24,318 nt of DNA from PMNU01 sp035479375 (lineage in GTDB: Bacteria > Patescibacteriota > Saccharimonadia > Saccharimonadales > UBA4665). The translations under genes were made by a program, and so were the position numbers. Below are positions 16,288 to 24,232 of this stretch, piece by piece. How positions within the stretch are numbered: position 1 is the first letter of the stretch; each line of letters opens with the position of its first letter. Under the pieces are notes generated by a model. That model saw nothing but the letters and a program-made list of their open reading frames with translations. It had not been told where the DNA came from and ran no database searches. The DNA lies in assembly GCA_035479375.1 (NCBI GenBank), contig DATIIT010000003.1, positions 1 to 24,318 on the forward strand. The letters are read 5' to 3'.

Positions 16288-16350
16288 TTATCCGCACTAT
16301 CCACAAGCCCTATAACTACTACAAAATTAATATATAAGTACTTGAATACT
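16288..16350 (+). promoter_or_regulatory. Tandem DnaA boxes plus DnaA-trio-like unwinding element
   Basis: TTATCCGCA (16288-16296) directly abuts CTATCCACA (16297-16305), each one mismatch from TTATCCACA and both in the same orientation. Next come AGCCC (16306-16310), TATAA, then CTACTAC (16316-16322), whose complement reads 3'-GATGATG. An A/T run follows (from 16323). This box, GC spacer, 3'-GAT trios and AT-rich order matches the basal origin unwinding architecture described for Bacillus subtilis, where trios guide DnaA onto single-stranded DNA. Only two clean trios are present. Confidence 0.55.
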
Positions 16351-16352
16351 TA
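16335..16352. repeat. Short inverted repeat before dnaN
   Basis: TAAGTA (16335-16340) and TACTTA (16347-16352) are perfect 6-nt inverted arms around CTTGAA, 5 nt upstream of the dnaN Shine-Dalgarno. It could be a weak hairpin in the mRNA leader or an operator half-site pair. In an AT-rich stretch a chance origin is also possible. Confidence 0.35.
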
Positions 16353-16369
16353 GTAATAAGGAGCCTTTC

Positions 16370-17461
16370 ATGAAGCTGCAAGTCACCCAGGAAAACCTAA
16401 ACAAAGCCCTTGGCACGGTTGCCCGCGTGGCCAATGCCCGTGGCACCCTGCCGGTGCTTGCCAATGTCCTTATTAAGACCGTTAACAACCGGCTGAGCAT
16501 TGCCGCCACCAACCTGGACATTGCCATTACACATTACATTGGCGCCAAGGTTGCCGATGAAGGCGCTATAACCGTCCCTGCCCGCCTGATGCAGGATTTT
16601 GTAGGCAGCCTGCCAGCTGGCGTTATTGACCTCAACCTGGATGACTACAAGCTGCACATTGCCACCGACCAGTACCAGTCGGTCATTAACGGCGTGAGCG
16701 CCGAAGAGTTCCCGGTAATGCCGGCCATAACCGAGGGCAAACAGTGGTCCGTGCCGGCTCCAGTGCTTAAGAAAAGCCTGCAGCAGGTGGTGGTGGCCGC
16801 CAGTGGCGACGAGGCGCGCCCAGTGCTCACCGGCGTGTACTTGCACACCCAGGACGGCAAACTGTACATGGCCGCCACAGACAGCTACCGGCTGGCGGAA
16901 AAGGAGCTGCTGGCCACCAAGGAAGACATTAACCTGTTGGTGCCGGTCTCGGCCATGCAAGACCTGTTGCGTATCGTGAACGACGCCGAGGACACGGTGC
17001 AGGTCACCAGCGATGACCAACAGGTGCTCTTCCGGGTTGGAGATGTGGAGCTCGTAGCGCGCCTTATTGAGGGCAAATACCCGGATTACCGCAAGCTGAT
17101 CCCGGAAACTTTTGCCACCACCGCGGTGCTGAAGCGTGCCGATTTGCTCAACGCCGCCAAAGTCTCCAGCCTGTTTGCCCGCGAAAGCGCCGGCAGCATC
17201 ACGCTGAATGTCGACGAGGGCACGCAGGAGCTCAGCATCCGCTCCGTGGCCTCCCAGCTGGGCGAGAACACGGCCACGGCCACGGCTAAGGTGACGGGCG
17301 GTGGCGCCATCACCATTAACTCACGGTATTTACTGGACGCGCTGCACGCTTTGTCTGGCGACGAAGTGAGCTTTTCGTTTAACGGAAAACTAGAGCCCTC
17401 GGTGTTGCGCGACCCGGCCGCCGCTGATTACACCCACCTGATTATGCCGCTCAAAAGCTAA
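16370..17461 (+). CDS. dnaN: DNA polymerase III beta sliding clamp
   Basis: The 363-residue clamp that encircles DNA and tethers the replicative polymerase. The three-domain repeat is recognisable. The N-terminus begins 'MKLQVTQENLNKALGTVARV'. 'RGTLPVLANVLI' (24-35) and 'AATNLDIAI' (45-53) mark domain 1. 'RPVLTGVYL' and 'AATDSYRLAEKEL' mark domain 2. The C-terminal end 'YTHLIMPLKS' corresponds to the conserved clamp terminus that lines the partner-binding pocket. AAGGAG at 16358-16363, 6 nt before the ATG, fixes the start. It is transcribed with recF, which starts 16 nt downstream. Confidence 0.97.
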   Translation: MKLQVTQENLNKALGTVARVANARGTLPVLANVLIKTVNNRLSIAATNLDIAITHYIGAKVADEGAITVPARLMQDFVGSLPAGVIDLNLDDYKLHIATDQYQSVINGVSAEEFPVMPAITEGKQWSVPAPVLKKSLQQVVVAASGDEARPVLTGVYLHTQDGKLYMAATDSYRLAEKELLATKEDINLLVPVSAMQDLLRIVNDAEDTVQVTSDDQQVLFRVGDVELVARLIEGKYPDYRKLIPETFATTAVLKRADLLNAAKVSSLFARESAGSITLNVDEGTQELSIRSVASQLGENTATATAKVTGGGAITINSRYLLDALHALSGDEVSFSFNGKLEPSVLRDPAAADYTHLIMPLKS

Positions 17462-17477
17462 CCGCTAAAATAGGAAG

Positions 17478-18539
17478 ATGATTACCTCCCTGCGGCTGCA
17501 GCATTTCCGCAGCTACGACGATGCCTCGTTTGAGCTGGAAAGCGGCGTGAACATTATTGTGGGCCCCAACGCCAGCGGCAAGACTAACTTGCTGGAGGCG
17601 GTGTTGGTGGCTGCCCGTGGTAGCTCGTACCGAGGGCGCGACAGCGAGCTGATTGGGTTTGGCCAGCCGTGGGCACGCCTGGATGCCGACACGCTGGAAG
17701 GCATGCGCACCGTCAAGCTTGAACGCACCAACGACGACAGCCGCGCCACAAAGTCGTTTGACATCGATGGCCAGCACCTTTCCCGCCTCACACCCCAGCG
17801 TACGCTGCCCACAGTGTTGTTTGAGCCGAACCACTTACTGCTGCTCAGCGGTTCGCCTGAGCTGCGGCGCACCTTCCTGGACGACCTTATTGAGCAAACC
17901 AACATGCGGTTCGGCGCGTTGCGCCGCCACTACAAGCGGGTGCTTGCCCAAAGGAACGCGCTGCTCAAAAGGCAGCCGCGCGACCTTCGCGAGCAGCTGT
18001 TTGTGTGGAATGTGCGCCTGAGCGAGCTGGGCGGCCAGATTGCCCACGAGCGGCAGGAACTCATCAACCGCTTTAACGGCCGCATGGGCGGGCTCTACGG
18101 CCGTCTGGCGGCCACGGAGCATGGCGTGGCGCTGGCCTATGTCTCGCAGTTTGCGCCGGAATCGTACGAGACCGCCCTGCTCCACAAGCTTGAGGCGAGC
18201 ACCGACCTCGATGTGCTGCGCGGCTTCACGGCCTATGGCCCGCACCGGGACGACCTCAGCGTGCTGCTGGACGGCCACGAGGCGGCCACCAGCGCGTCGC
18301 GCGGCGAATCGCGCACCCTAGTGCTGGCGCTCAAAATAATGGAGCTCCAGCTGTTGGAGGAGTTGCGCGGCGCCCGCCCGCTCCTTCTGCTTGATGACGT
18401 CTTCAGCGAGCTGGACGCCCGCCGCCGCCAGGCGCTCACCTCCTTTGTGGCCGATTACCAGACTTTTATCACCACAACCGACGCCGACGTCGTAGCCCAG
18501 CACTTTGCCAGCCGCACAACAATTTCCTTGCCGGCTTAA
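17478..18539 (+). CDS. recF: DNA replication and repair protein RecF
   Basis: A 353-residue SMC-like ATPase that helps load RecA at gapped DNA with RecO and RecR. Visible motifs are the N-terminal 'LRLQHFRSYDDASFEL' (5-20), Walker A 'GPNASGKTN' (29-37), the ABC signature 'SRGESRTLVLALK' (274-286) and Walker B 'PLLLLDDVFSELD' (301-313). The 'GPHRDDL' (254-260) stretch is also family-typical. AGGAAG immediately upstream supports the ATG. Its TAA stop overlaps the stop of the convergent minus-strand gene by 4 nt, so no terminator separates them. gyrB, often next in line, is not present here. Confidence 0.96.
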   Translation: MITSLRLQHFRSYDDASFELESGVNIIVGPNASGKTNLLEAVLVAARGSSYRGRDSELIGFGQPWARLDADTLEGMRTVKLERTNDDSRATKSFDIDGQHLSRLTPQRTLPTVLFEPNHLLLLSGSPELRRTFLDDLIEQTNMRFGALRRHYKRVLAQRNALLKRQPRDLREQLFVWNVRLSELGGQIAHERQELINRFNGRMGGLYGRLAATEHGVALAYVSQFAPESYETALLHKLEASTDLDVLRGFTAYGPHRDDLSVLLDGHEAATSASRGESRTLVLALKIMELQLLEELRGARPLLLLDDVFSELDARRRQALTSFVADYQTFITTTDADVVAQHFASRTTISLPA

Positions 18540-20041
18540 TTTTGGCCGGCTGGGTTGGTGCCGGTTTGCAAAACTGCCAAGCCACCCAGCGGTGTGTCTG
18601 TGGGTTCAAAGCGGAGCTGGCCGGGGTCGACAGTAAATAGCCTGACATATGCGGTGGCAGCGTACTGGCAGTCTTCGGTGGGCAAAGCTGCATGGTACCG
18701 CACCACCGGCGTGCCCATAAAGTTTACGAGTTCGTAGCTACACCCGCCCTGCACTGCCGGCAGCTGGGATTGGAGCGGCGTAATGACGCTGGTTTTGGTC
18801 ATTGGCGGCGTGTAGCGGTAAATGGAGAACGTGTCGTTACTCAGCGCTGAGTCTTGTACAGACATATAGATGTTGTTATGCGCTTGGTCAACGCCTATGG
18901 AGCTGATGTCGTGGTCCAGCGGCGCACTGGCCACCGCCTGGGAGATGTTAGCCTCGCCCATGCTGTACTCCCACACCTGGTTTTGTACGCTGTACAGTAA
19001 TTTGTTATTGCCGAGCCACGTGAGGTTGTTGACGTTGTTGCGGGCAATGATCGACACCTGCTTCAGCGAGCTGTCCAGTACTTGGCTGCCAAGGTCGGCT
19101 GTTGTCGCAAGGTACTTGCCGTCTGGCGACCACGCGAATTCGTAGCCGTCTATCGCGGCTTCGGCGGTTTGCTTGCCGTTCTGGACGACAGTAAGCGTTG
19201 GCTCTTTGCCGGAATCTTCCCCGGGCGCGTAGGCCACGGCAAATTTCTGGGCGTTGGCGCCAAAGACCGAGACCGGCGTTTTGGGTGCGGTGTACAAGCG
19301 CGTAAAGCCCTTGTCTGGCGTGCCGCCGTAGACCTTTGCCCCAGACACGATGTAGATGTAATGGTCTGGCGTGACGCTAATATCGGTTTGGGCATTTGTG
19401 CCGGACGGCACGTTGGTTATTTGGGATACCACCCCGTTGTCGATGCTGTATATGCCGTTGCCCGCATCCCGGCCAACGCCATAGGTGCTGTCTGCCCAGT
19501 GGATGCCGTCAAATTGCAGGTCGCTGAGCTTGGTAACCTCATTGCTGCCGTCTATTTTATATACTGATTCATTTTGGCGGTTGACAAAGTAGAGCGCTGA
19601 ATCGCCCACTGTAAAGCTGATGGCGTTCACGTTGGCAACGGGCTCGGTTGGTGAAGATTGGTTGGCGACGTTCATGGTGTACGTGCTGGTGGCCTGGGGC
19701 TTGACGGTTACGGTGCGCGACATGGAATCGCCGCGCACATCTTCTACAGTGACCAAGTACGTGCCTGGAGCAAGCCGCACGGCAACGCCGCTTTTGAGCA
19801 GCTTTGTGGCGGTCCCTTCCTTGGCGCCGGCCACAATTGACGGCTCGTAGTTAATAGTGTTTTGCGCGTTATCTGTTTTGATAATGAGCGAGCCCGTCGC
19901 GTGCTTGCCACCCAGCCGCCCCAGGATGACAATGACAATGATGACGACGGCCGCGGCGCCCCCAATCAATAGCCACATCCGCCGGTTGGACGGCTTTTCG
20001 GGTGGTGGCGTAGTGATGGTTTGGGGCTGGTTTGGCTGCAT
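18536..20041 (-). CDS. Membrane-anchored PEGA-like/beta-propeller protein
   Basis: A 501-residue protein predicted to sit outside the membrane on a single N-terminal anchor. Residues 1-21 are a Pro-rich cytoplasmic tail and 23-41 a strongly hydrophobic helix. Residues about 48-122 look like a PEGA-type domain ('GSLIIKTDNAQNTI', then 'VRLAPGTYLVTVED'). From about 135 to 480 there are repeated short beta-strand units ('ALYFVNRQNESVYKIDG', 'YIYIVSGAKVYG', 'EFAWSPDGKYLATTADL', 'NLTWLGNNKLLYSV', 'NNIYMSVQD') consistent with a WD40/TolB-like propeller. No enzyme residues are evident; a scaffold or glycan/peptide-binding role is plausible. A Shine-Dalgarno-like AAAAGGA (reverse of 20052-20058) lies 10 nt before the ATG. 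It is last in a minus-strand operon with two other envelope proteins. Confidence 0.75.
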   Translation of the reverse strand: MQPNQPQTITTPPPEKPSNRRMWLLIGGAAAVVIIVIVILGRLGGKHATGSLIIKTDNAQNTINYEPSIVAGAKEGTATKLLKSGVAVRLAPGTYLVTVEDVRGDSMSRTVTVKPQATSTYTMNVANQSSPTEPVANVNAISFTVGDSALYFVNRQNESVYKIDGSNEVTKLSDLQFDGIHWADSTYGVGRDAGNGIYSIDNGVVSQITNVPSGTNAQTDISVTPDHYIYIVSGAKVYGGTPDKGFTRLYTAPKTPVSVFGANAQKFAVAYAPGEDSGKEPTLTVVQNGKQTAEAAIDGYEFAWSPDGKYLATTADLGSQVLDSSLKQVSIIARNNVNNLTWLGNNKLLYSVQNQVWEYSMGEANISQAVASAPLDHDISSIGVDQAHNNIYMSVQDSALSNDTFSIYRYTPPMTKTSVITPLQSQLPAVQGGCSYELVNFMGTPVVRYHAALPTEDCQYAATAYVRLFTVDPGQLRFEPTDTPLGGLAVLQTGTNPAGQN

Positions 20042-20080
20042 TGCTTTTCGTTCCTTTTGGGTTAGCTTTGGGCTGGTGGC

Positions 20081-21697
20081 CTACGGCCAGGTGGGCCAGT
20101 TTGACGGGATCGTACCCAGGATACCGCCCGTGGATTGGTTAATGTCGCCCGGGGGGCCGCCAATGGCTTGCATAAATTCCGAGAAGTTAACGCCGTAGCG
20201 CATGGGGTGTCCCTCGACGTAGTCGACCGAGGCGAGTGCGTTGTGCCGATTGTCGCTTCCCTGCGGCACCGGGATGGCCCAGCCCATTTCAATACCCGGC
20301 GACGTGCTGGTCATATTGCAGATGACGGTGTTGGCATGGACGATGTCGCCGGCCTTGAGCCCGGGCGCGGGGATGCAGTCCTCGGCCACGTATATGAACA
20401 GCCCAGTGGCTTTGCCGGCGGTGACCTTGTAGTTGACCCAGTGGCCGAGTGGCCAGCCGGTGTTGTTGTTGACCTGCATTATGACGCCATCGCCAACGGC
20501 ATAGAGTGGGCCAGAGCCGAAGTAGTCCACGCCTTCGTCGATGCGCTCACGGACCGGGCCGGGCTTGCCGCCGTTGTGCTTGATGTCGCGCAGCGGGTTG
20601 GCGTAGCCAGCCACTGAACCGGTGGCGGTGATTGGGTTACAGCCAGTGTCTGTGGTGTAGCCACCGGAGTCCGGCACCGAGCCAGTGGCGCTAAACGTGG
20701 GGTGGTACACCAGCTTGGAGGAGTCCATGCCACCCGCGTCGTTTGAGCTGCCGCGCATAATGGCGCCGGCGAGCTGGTTCCAGTTCTTGACCACGTCTGG
20801 GTAGATGTGGTTCATGTAGTTGCTTTTGTAGCTGTCCGGATCTTGCTGCGAGAGTGTGGCCCATGCAAGGTCCCCGGCGCTGTAGTACGACCCGAGCTTG
20901 GCCTGGTCATTATAATAGGTCAGCACCGTGAAGAAGTTGTCTACGCTGGAGTTTGGGTCGCTGAGCACTTTGCCTAGACGGGTTTGCGGGTGGCCGCCGC
21001 TCATCACCCGCGCGTTGGCTTCCACGCCGGCGTCGAACGATTTGAAGGCCTGCACGCCATCTGTGGCGTGGCCGGTAGCCAGCAGGTCTGGCGCGTCGAT
21101 ACCGGCGTTAAACGGATTCCACCAGTCCTGGTTGGTAATGCCGCCCCCTTCCCCGTAGGCGAACGCCACCAAGGCGACGACGTGGTTAATAGTGACGGTG
21201 TCACTTTCCGGTATGCCACGCTTGGCCGCAATGTCCTTTAGCAGCTGGATCATGAACTGCTCCAGGATGTACGGTGGCCCCACAGCGCCATGGCTGGCGC
21301 TGTCCCAGGTGCCGCTGTCGGTGCCCTTGTCTGCCCCGTTGGCGGTGCCGCTCAGGATCGAGCCGCCGCACGGGTTGTCGATGTAGTAAATCCCTTCGTT
21401 TGCAAGGCGCAGCCGTTCGTTGCCGTCGATAAACGGCGGGTCGCCAACGTTGGAGTCATATGCCTGGGAGGCCGACCCCGGCGAAGGCGTGGTGGTGGGG
21501 TTGTTGGGCGTGGTGGGTGCCTGGCCGGTACCGCCCGTGGGGTCAGTGCCGTTTGTGTCAGGTGTGGGCGCGTGCGGCGGGTCGGCATACGCCAGCGCGC
21601 CTGGGAGCGCCAGTGAAACAAGCGTCACCAGCGCCAGCAGCCCGGCGGCAAGCCGTTGCCCGATAACTGTAAGCCGGAGGTGTACTAATTCTTTCAT
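20081..21697 (-). CDS. Secreted lysozyme-like / degenerate M23-like cell-wall protein
   Basis: A 538-residue exported protein. Residues 1-38 form a signal peptide (basic start, hydrophobic 16-35, likely cut after ALAYA). A Pro/Thr/Gly-rich linker spans about 39-80. Residues about 140-310 resemble lysozyme-like or transglycosylase modules, with 'VAFAYGEGGG' (177-186; Glu183 a candidate catalytic acid), 'WNPFNAG' (193-199) and 'GVQAFKSFDAGVEANARVM' (214-232), the pattern shared with phage and actinobacterial hydrolases. Residues about 365-475 resemble an M23/LytM fold ('EGVDYFGSGPLYAVGDGVI', 388-406), but the zinc-binding histidines are not recognisable, so this part is probably non-catalytic. 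Such a protein could open or bind peptidoglycan, as VirB1-type factors do for secretion machines. It begins 3 nt after the upstream gene's stop with no clear Shine-Dalgarno, suggesting coupled translation. Confidence 0.75.
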   Translation of the reverse strand: MKELVHLRLTVIGQRLAAGLLALVTLVSLALPGALAYADPPHAPTPDTNGTDPTGGTGQAPTTPNNPTTTPSPGSASQAYDSNVGDPPFIDGNERLRLANEGIYYIDNPCGGSILSGTANGADKGTDSGTWDSASHGAVGPPYILEQFMIQLLKDIAAKRGIPESDTVTINHVVALVAFAYGEGGGITNQDWWNPFNAGIDAPDLLATGHATDGVQAFKSFDAGVEANARVMSGGHPQTRLGKVLSDPNSSVDNFFTVLTYYNDQAKLGSYYSAGDLAWATLSQQDPDSYKSNYMNHIYPDVVKNWNQLAGAIMRGSSNDAGGMDSSKLVYHPTFSATGSVPDSGGYTTDTGCNPITATGSVAGYANPLRDIKHNGGKPGPVRERIDEGVDYFGSGPLYAVGDGVIMQVNNNTGWPLGHWVNYKVTAGKATGLFIYVAEDCIPAPGLKAGDIVHANTVICNMTSTSPGIEMGWAIPVPQGSDNRHNALASVDYVEGHPMRYGVNFSEFMQAIGGPPGDINQSTGGILGTIPSNWPTWP

Positions 21698-21700
21698 ATG

Positions 21701-24226
21701 CTATTGTTGCGCCTGGAAATCTGGGCAGTTGGCATCCCACGCGCAGCCCATACTTGTAATAACAGTTTCGTCTGCCTGGCACATATTGGCCTCTTTTGAG
21801 GGGTCGGTTGTGGGGCATTTTATGTCCGCGGTTTTCTGGGTGGCCATGGCCGGGGTGGTGTCCTGGTTGAGTGCATCCTCGGTGGCACCATACCAGAGTG
21901 TGCCGGTTAAGGTGGCCATGTCGTTGGCTTCATCGGCCCGTATCTTTGGCGAGAATACCCCGCCGATGCTGGACGGCAGCCTGGCGGCCATGCCAAACAG
22001 CGATGAAAGCATGGTGCTTGGCGTGGGGTTGGTGGGCGCCGCCCGCAGTAAGCTGCCGGCTATCGAAGTGGGCATGCTCGTATCAAATATCCGGTCTTTA
22101 ATAGAGGTCATCGCCATGTCTTGGTCTTGCTCCTGCTGGAGTTGTCTGGTTATGAGGACCCCCTGCAGCGCGGTCAGCGCTTGGCAGCCGAGGTCCGTCT
22201 TGCATACATAGTTGAAGGCCACGGACGCCCCGGTGAAGATATTATTGAATAGCTCCGCCCCCTTGGCGAGCGGGTCAATAGAAATGGCAAACAGGTTTAG
22301 AAGCGCTTTGAGGGCAAACGCCCCTAGTTCGGCTTTCCAGTTGTCCCCAAAAATTGATTTGAGTACCGAACCCGCCAAGGCGGTAAACCCGGTGATGTTT
22401 GAGAGCCATTCTACGAGGAAGCCAATGCCCGACCCTAACAACCGCAGCGCTTTGCCCATAGTGTAGTACCAAATTTCGAGCGGCCCGCGCACGAAGATTG
22501 AAACATATACGTTATTGTAGACCTGGTTCATAAGGTCGTCGTATTTGCTAAAGGTGTTGCTGCCGACCTTGGGGTTAACGGTAGTGCCGGCATTCATTTG
22601 CCCCTTGTTATAGAGGTACTTGTAGGTCTGGGCGCCTTCGGCACCGCCGAGCTGGTCATTGAGCGCGGATGCGTCAACTTTGGGCATGCGGCCGGCCTGG
22701 TTCTGGCTGCCGTAGCCGGCCCATGTGCTAAATATGGCGCCGTACGTCCCCTCTTTGAGCATAACCGGTATGCGGTGTATGAGGTCGTTGGCGAAGAAGG
22801 TCGCCTCGGCGTGCTGGATGTCGGCCAGCGTGTCGATGACGAACACCCAGGGTATGACCTTGACCACGCTCCTGGCTACGACGGCGTTAAATATTTTAGT
22901 AAGCAATTTTTCGAGCATCCGGTTCAGGAAGCCGCCAGTGCGGTCTTTGACGGCTTCATTTTTTGCTTCATCGGCAGCTTGGGTGATCTCGTCGGCTGTC
23001 TCGGCGGCGCTGCCGTTTTGTAGCTCGCGCTTGGCGACATCCGAGGCGGGGTCAGGTACCTTTGCGTCCGGCGCATCTTGCTTAAAGGTGTCGCATGGTG
23101 CACCGCCGTCAAGCATGCACCCAGCCGCCTTTCCCAACTTGTCAATACTGTTGGCGGTCCCTTCTATGATCTGTTCGCCTGTAAGCTCTTCCAGGGCAGC
23201 CTCGTCGTTTGCCTTGTCCGAGCCTTTGTTTGTGGGCCGCTTTGGGGCGCCGAAAGGTTTGCCTTCGCGGAAGCGGATCTTGAAGGTCTCGGCAATCTTA
23301 CCCGCTTTTATCGGCCCGCTCACTGTCCTGGCCAATACACGGAAGTCGGCCTTATTTTCAATAGTGCCTCTTTCTATGAGCTTGGCGACCTCCTTAAAAT
23401 TGCGGACACCGCCCAGGTCCCGTCCGTCGCTAAAGAGCCGCACCACGCCGTCGGCACCTTTTTTAAACGTAAGGCCGGTTTGCTTGGCGATTTTTTCTTC
23501 TGCATTCTTTGACTGCATGGTGCGGAACAGGTCAGACAGCGGGCTGCCGGTGACCACAAAGTCCGTGGCCTCGCCGCCGGCTCTGCGGATAAGGTAGCGT
23601 ACGATGATGCGCTCGGCCCGCCTCTCCATGATGTGGTCAACCTCACCACTCACTTTATCTTCGATGTCGTGCAGCATTGCGGGTATGCGGTACAGGGGCG
23701 CGACCACCGCCATGGCGATGATCAGCCCGGTGATGCCGCCAATGCCACCGCTCGCCAGCAGCTTCCTGCGCCGGTTAATGCCTGCTAGTTTGCCGCCCAG
23801 CTTTCCGCCGCCCACCCCGGCGTCTTCTTCATTGAGGCCGGCGCGCCGGTATAGGCCGCGGCCGATTTCGTCATCGTGGGAGCCGCCGCGCTGCTCGGCG
23901 TCGCCCAAGGCGCCTGCGCCAAGCACGCGGCTGCCGCCCGGCTTATTGGCGCGGCCAACCGGGCTGTCGTCGCCTAAAGGTTTGCCGCCGGATTCGGCCG
24001 ACGAAACCAGGCCGCCGCCTTCCCCGGAGGAATCGCCAGGCGCCTCCCCGCGCTCGGCCTGGTTGAGTATTTGGCTGGACGATTGGTACGGTGATGGCGA
24101 GGACGTGTCATCACCACCCGCGCCGCCGCCTGTTGGCACGACCGGCGTGGAGTAGCCCCCCTTGAACTCGTCAGGCGGCTTACTTCCTGATCCTTGGCTC
24201 CGGTCAATCTGTTCCCGCTGCGTCAT
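21701..24226 (-). CDS. Large membrane protein with disordered N-terminus, family unknown
   Basis: An 841-residue protein I do not recognise. Residues 1-150 are Gly/Ser/Pro-rich and low complexity, likely disordered and cytoplasmic. A basic 'NRRRK' (151-155) precedes a transmembrane helix (about 156-179). An amphipathic, charged region (about 185-440) follows. Further hydrophobic segments lie near 442-470, 592-625 and 635-670. Eight cysteines fall in close pairs (370/378, 675/681, 804/816, 828/834), suggesting disulfides in exposed parts. The size, the few helices in the second half and the secreted lysozyme-like neighbour recall VirB6/TrbL-type channel components of type IV secretion-like loci in Saccharibacteria, but there is no motif to prove this. 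It is preceded by a partial gene ending 6 nt upstream and followed by the 538-residue gene after 3 nt. Confidence 0.75.
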   Translation of the reverse strand: MTQREQIDRSQGSGSKPPDEFKGGYSTPVVPTGGGAGGDDTSSPSPYQSSSQILNQAERGEAPGDSSGEGGGLVSSAESGGKPLGDDSPVGRANKPGGSRVLGAGALGDAEQRGGSHDDEIGRGLYRRAGLNEEDAGVGGGKLGGKLAGINRRRKLLASGGIGGITGLIIAMAVVAPLYRIPAMLHDIEDKVSGEVDHIMERRAERIIVRYLIRRAGGEATDFVVTGSPLSDLFRTMQSKNAEEKIAKQTGLTFKKGADGVVRLFSDGRDLGGVRNFKEVAKLIERGTIENKADFRVLARTVSGPIKAGKIAETFKIRFREGKPFGAPKRPTNKGSDKANDEAALEELTGEQIIEGTANSIDKLGKAAGCMLDGGAPCDTFKQDAPDAKVPDPASDVAKRELQNGSAAETADEITQAADEAKNEAVKDRTGGFLNRMLEKLLTKIFNAVVARSVVKVIPWVFVIDTLADIQHAEATFFANDLIHRIPVMLKEGTYGAIFSTWAGYGSQNQAGRMPKVDASALNDQLGGAEGAQTYKYLYNKGQMNAGTTVNPKVGSNTFSKYDDLMNQVYNNVYVSIFVRGPLEIWYYTMGKALRLLGSGIGFLVEWLSNITGFTALAGSVLKSIFGDNWKAELGAFALKALLNLFAISIDPLAKGAELFNNIFTGASVAFNYVCKTDLGCQALTALQGVLITRQLQQEQDQDMAMTSIKDRIFDTSMPTSIAGSLLRAAPTNPTPSTMLSSLFGMAARLPSSIGGVFSPKIRADEANDMATLTGTLWYGATEDALNQDTTPAMATQKTADIKCPTTDPSKEANMCQADETVITSMGCAWDANCPDFQAQQ

Positions 24227-24232
24227 ACCTTA

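Larger units (their letters stand above)
16101..16369 (+). promoter_or_regulatory. dnaA-dnaN intergenic region, candidate oriC
   Basis: This 269-nt non-coding gap sits at one of the commonest bacterial origin positions. From left to right it holds TGTGGAAAG (16105-16113) and TGTGGAAGT (16116-16124), reverse-orientation box-like sites, and then an A/C-rich tract (16161-16260) containing TTACACACA (16176-16184). Two abutting boxes follow (16288-16305), then a short GC spacer, a trinucleotide run and a 50-nt stretch (16311-16360) with only 9 G or C. The AAGGAG at 16358-16363 serves dnaN. The AT-rich stretch may double as the dnaN promoter and the duplex-unwinding element. The assignment as origin is inference from architecture and position. 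Confidence 0.7.

Noticed and set aside
15595..16353. Plus-strand open frame running from inside dnaA across the whole dnaA-dnaN gap
   Set aside because: The product is low-complexity Ser/Thr/Cys/Arg-rich and out of frame with dnaA. The gap has origin-like sequence and strong A/C bias, which keeps stops rare by composition alone.
20273..20605. Active M23 endopeptidase
   Set aside because: The HxGxD and HxH zinc motifs are not present in the segment that resembles the family.
22725..23597. 290-codon plus-strand open frame opposite the 841-residue gene
   Set aside because: Ser/Ala-rich shadow translation without a domain; the minus-strand gene fits the tight operon spacing.
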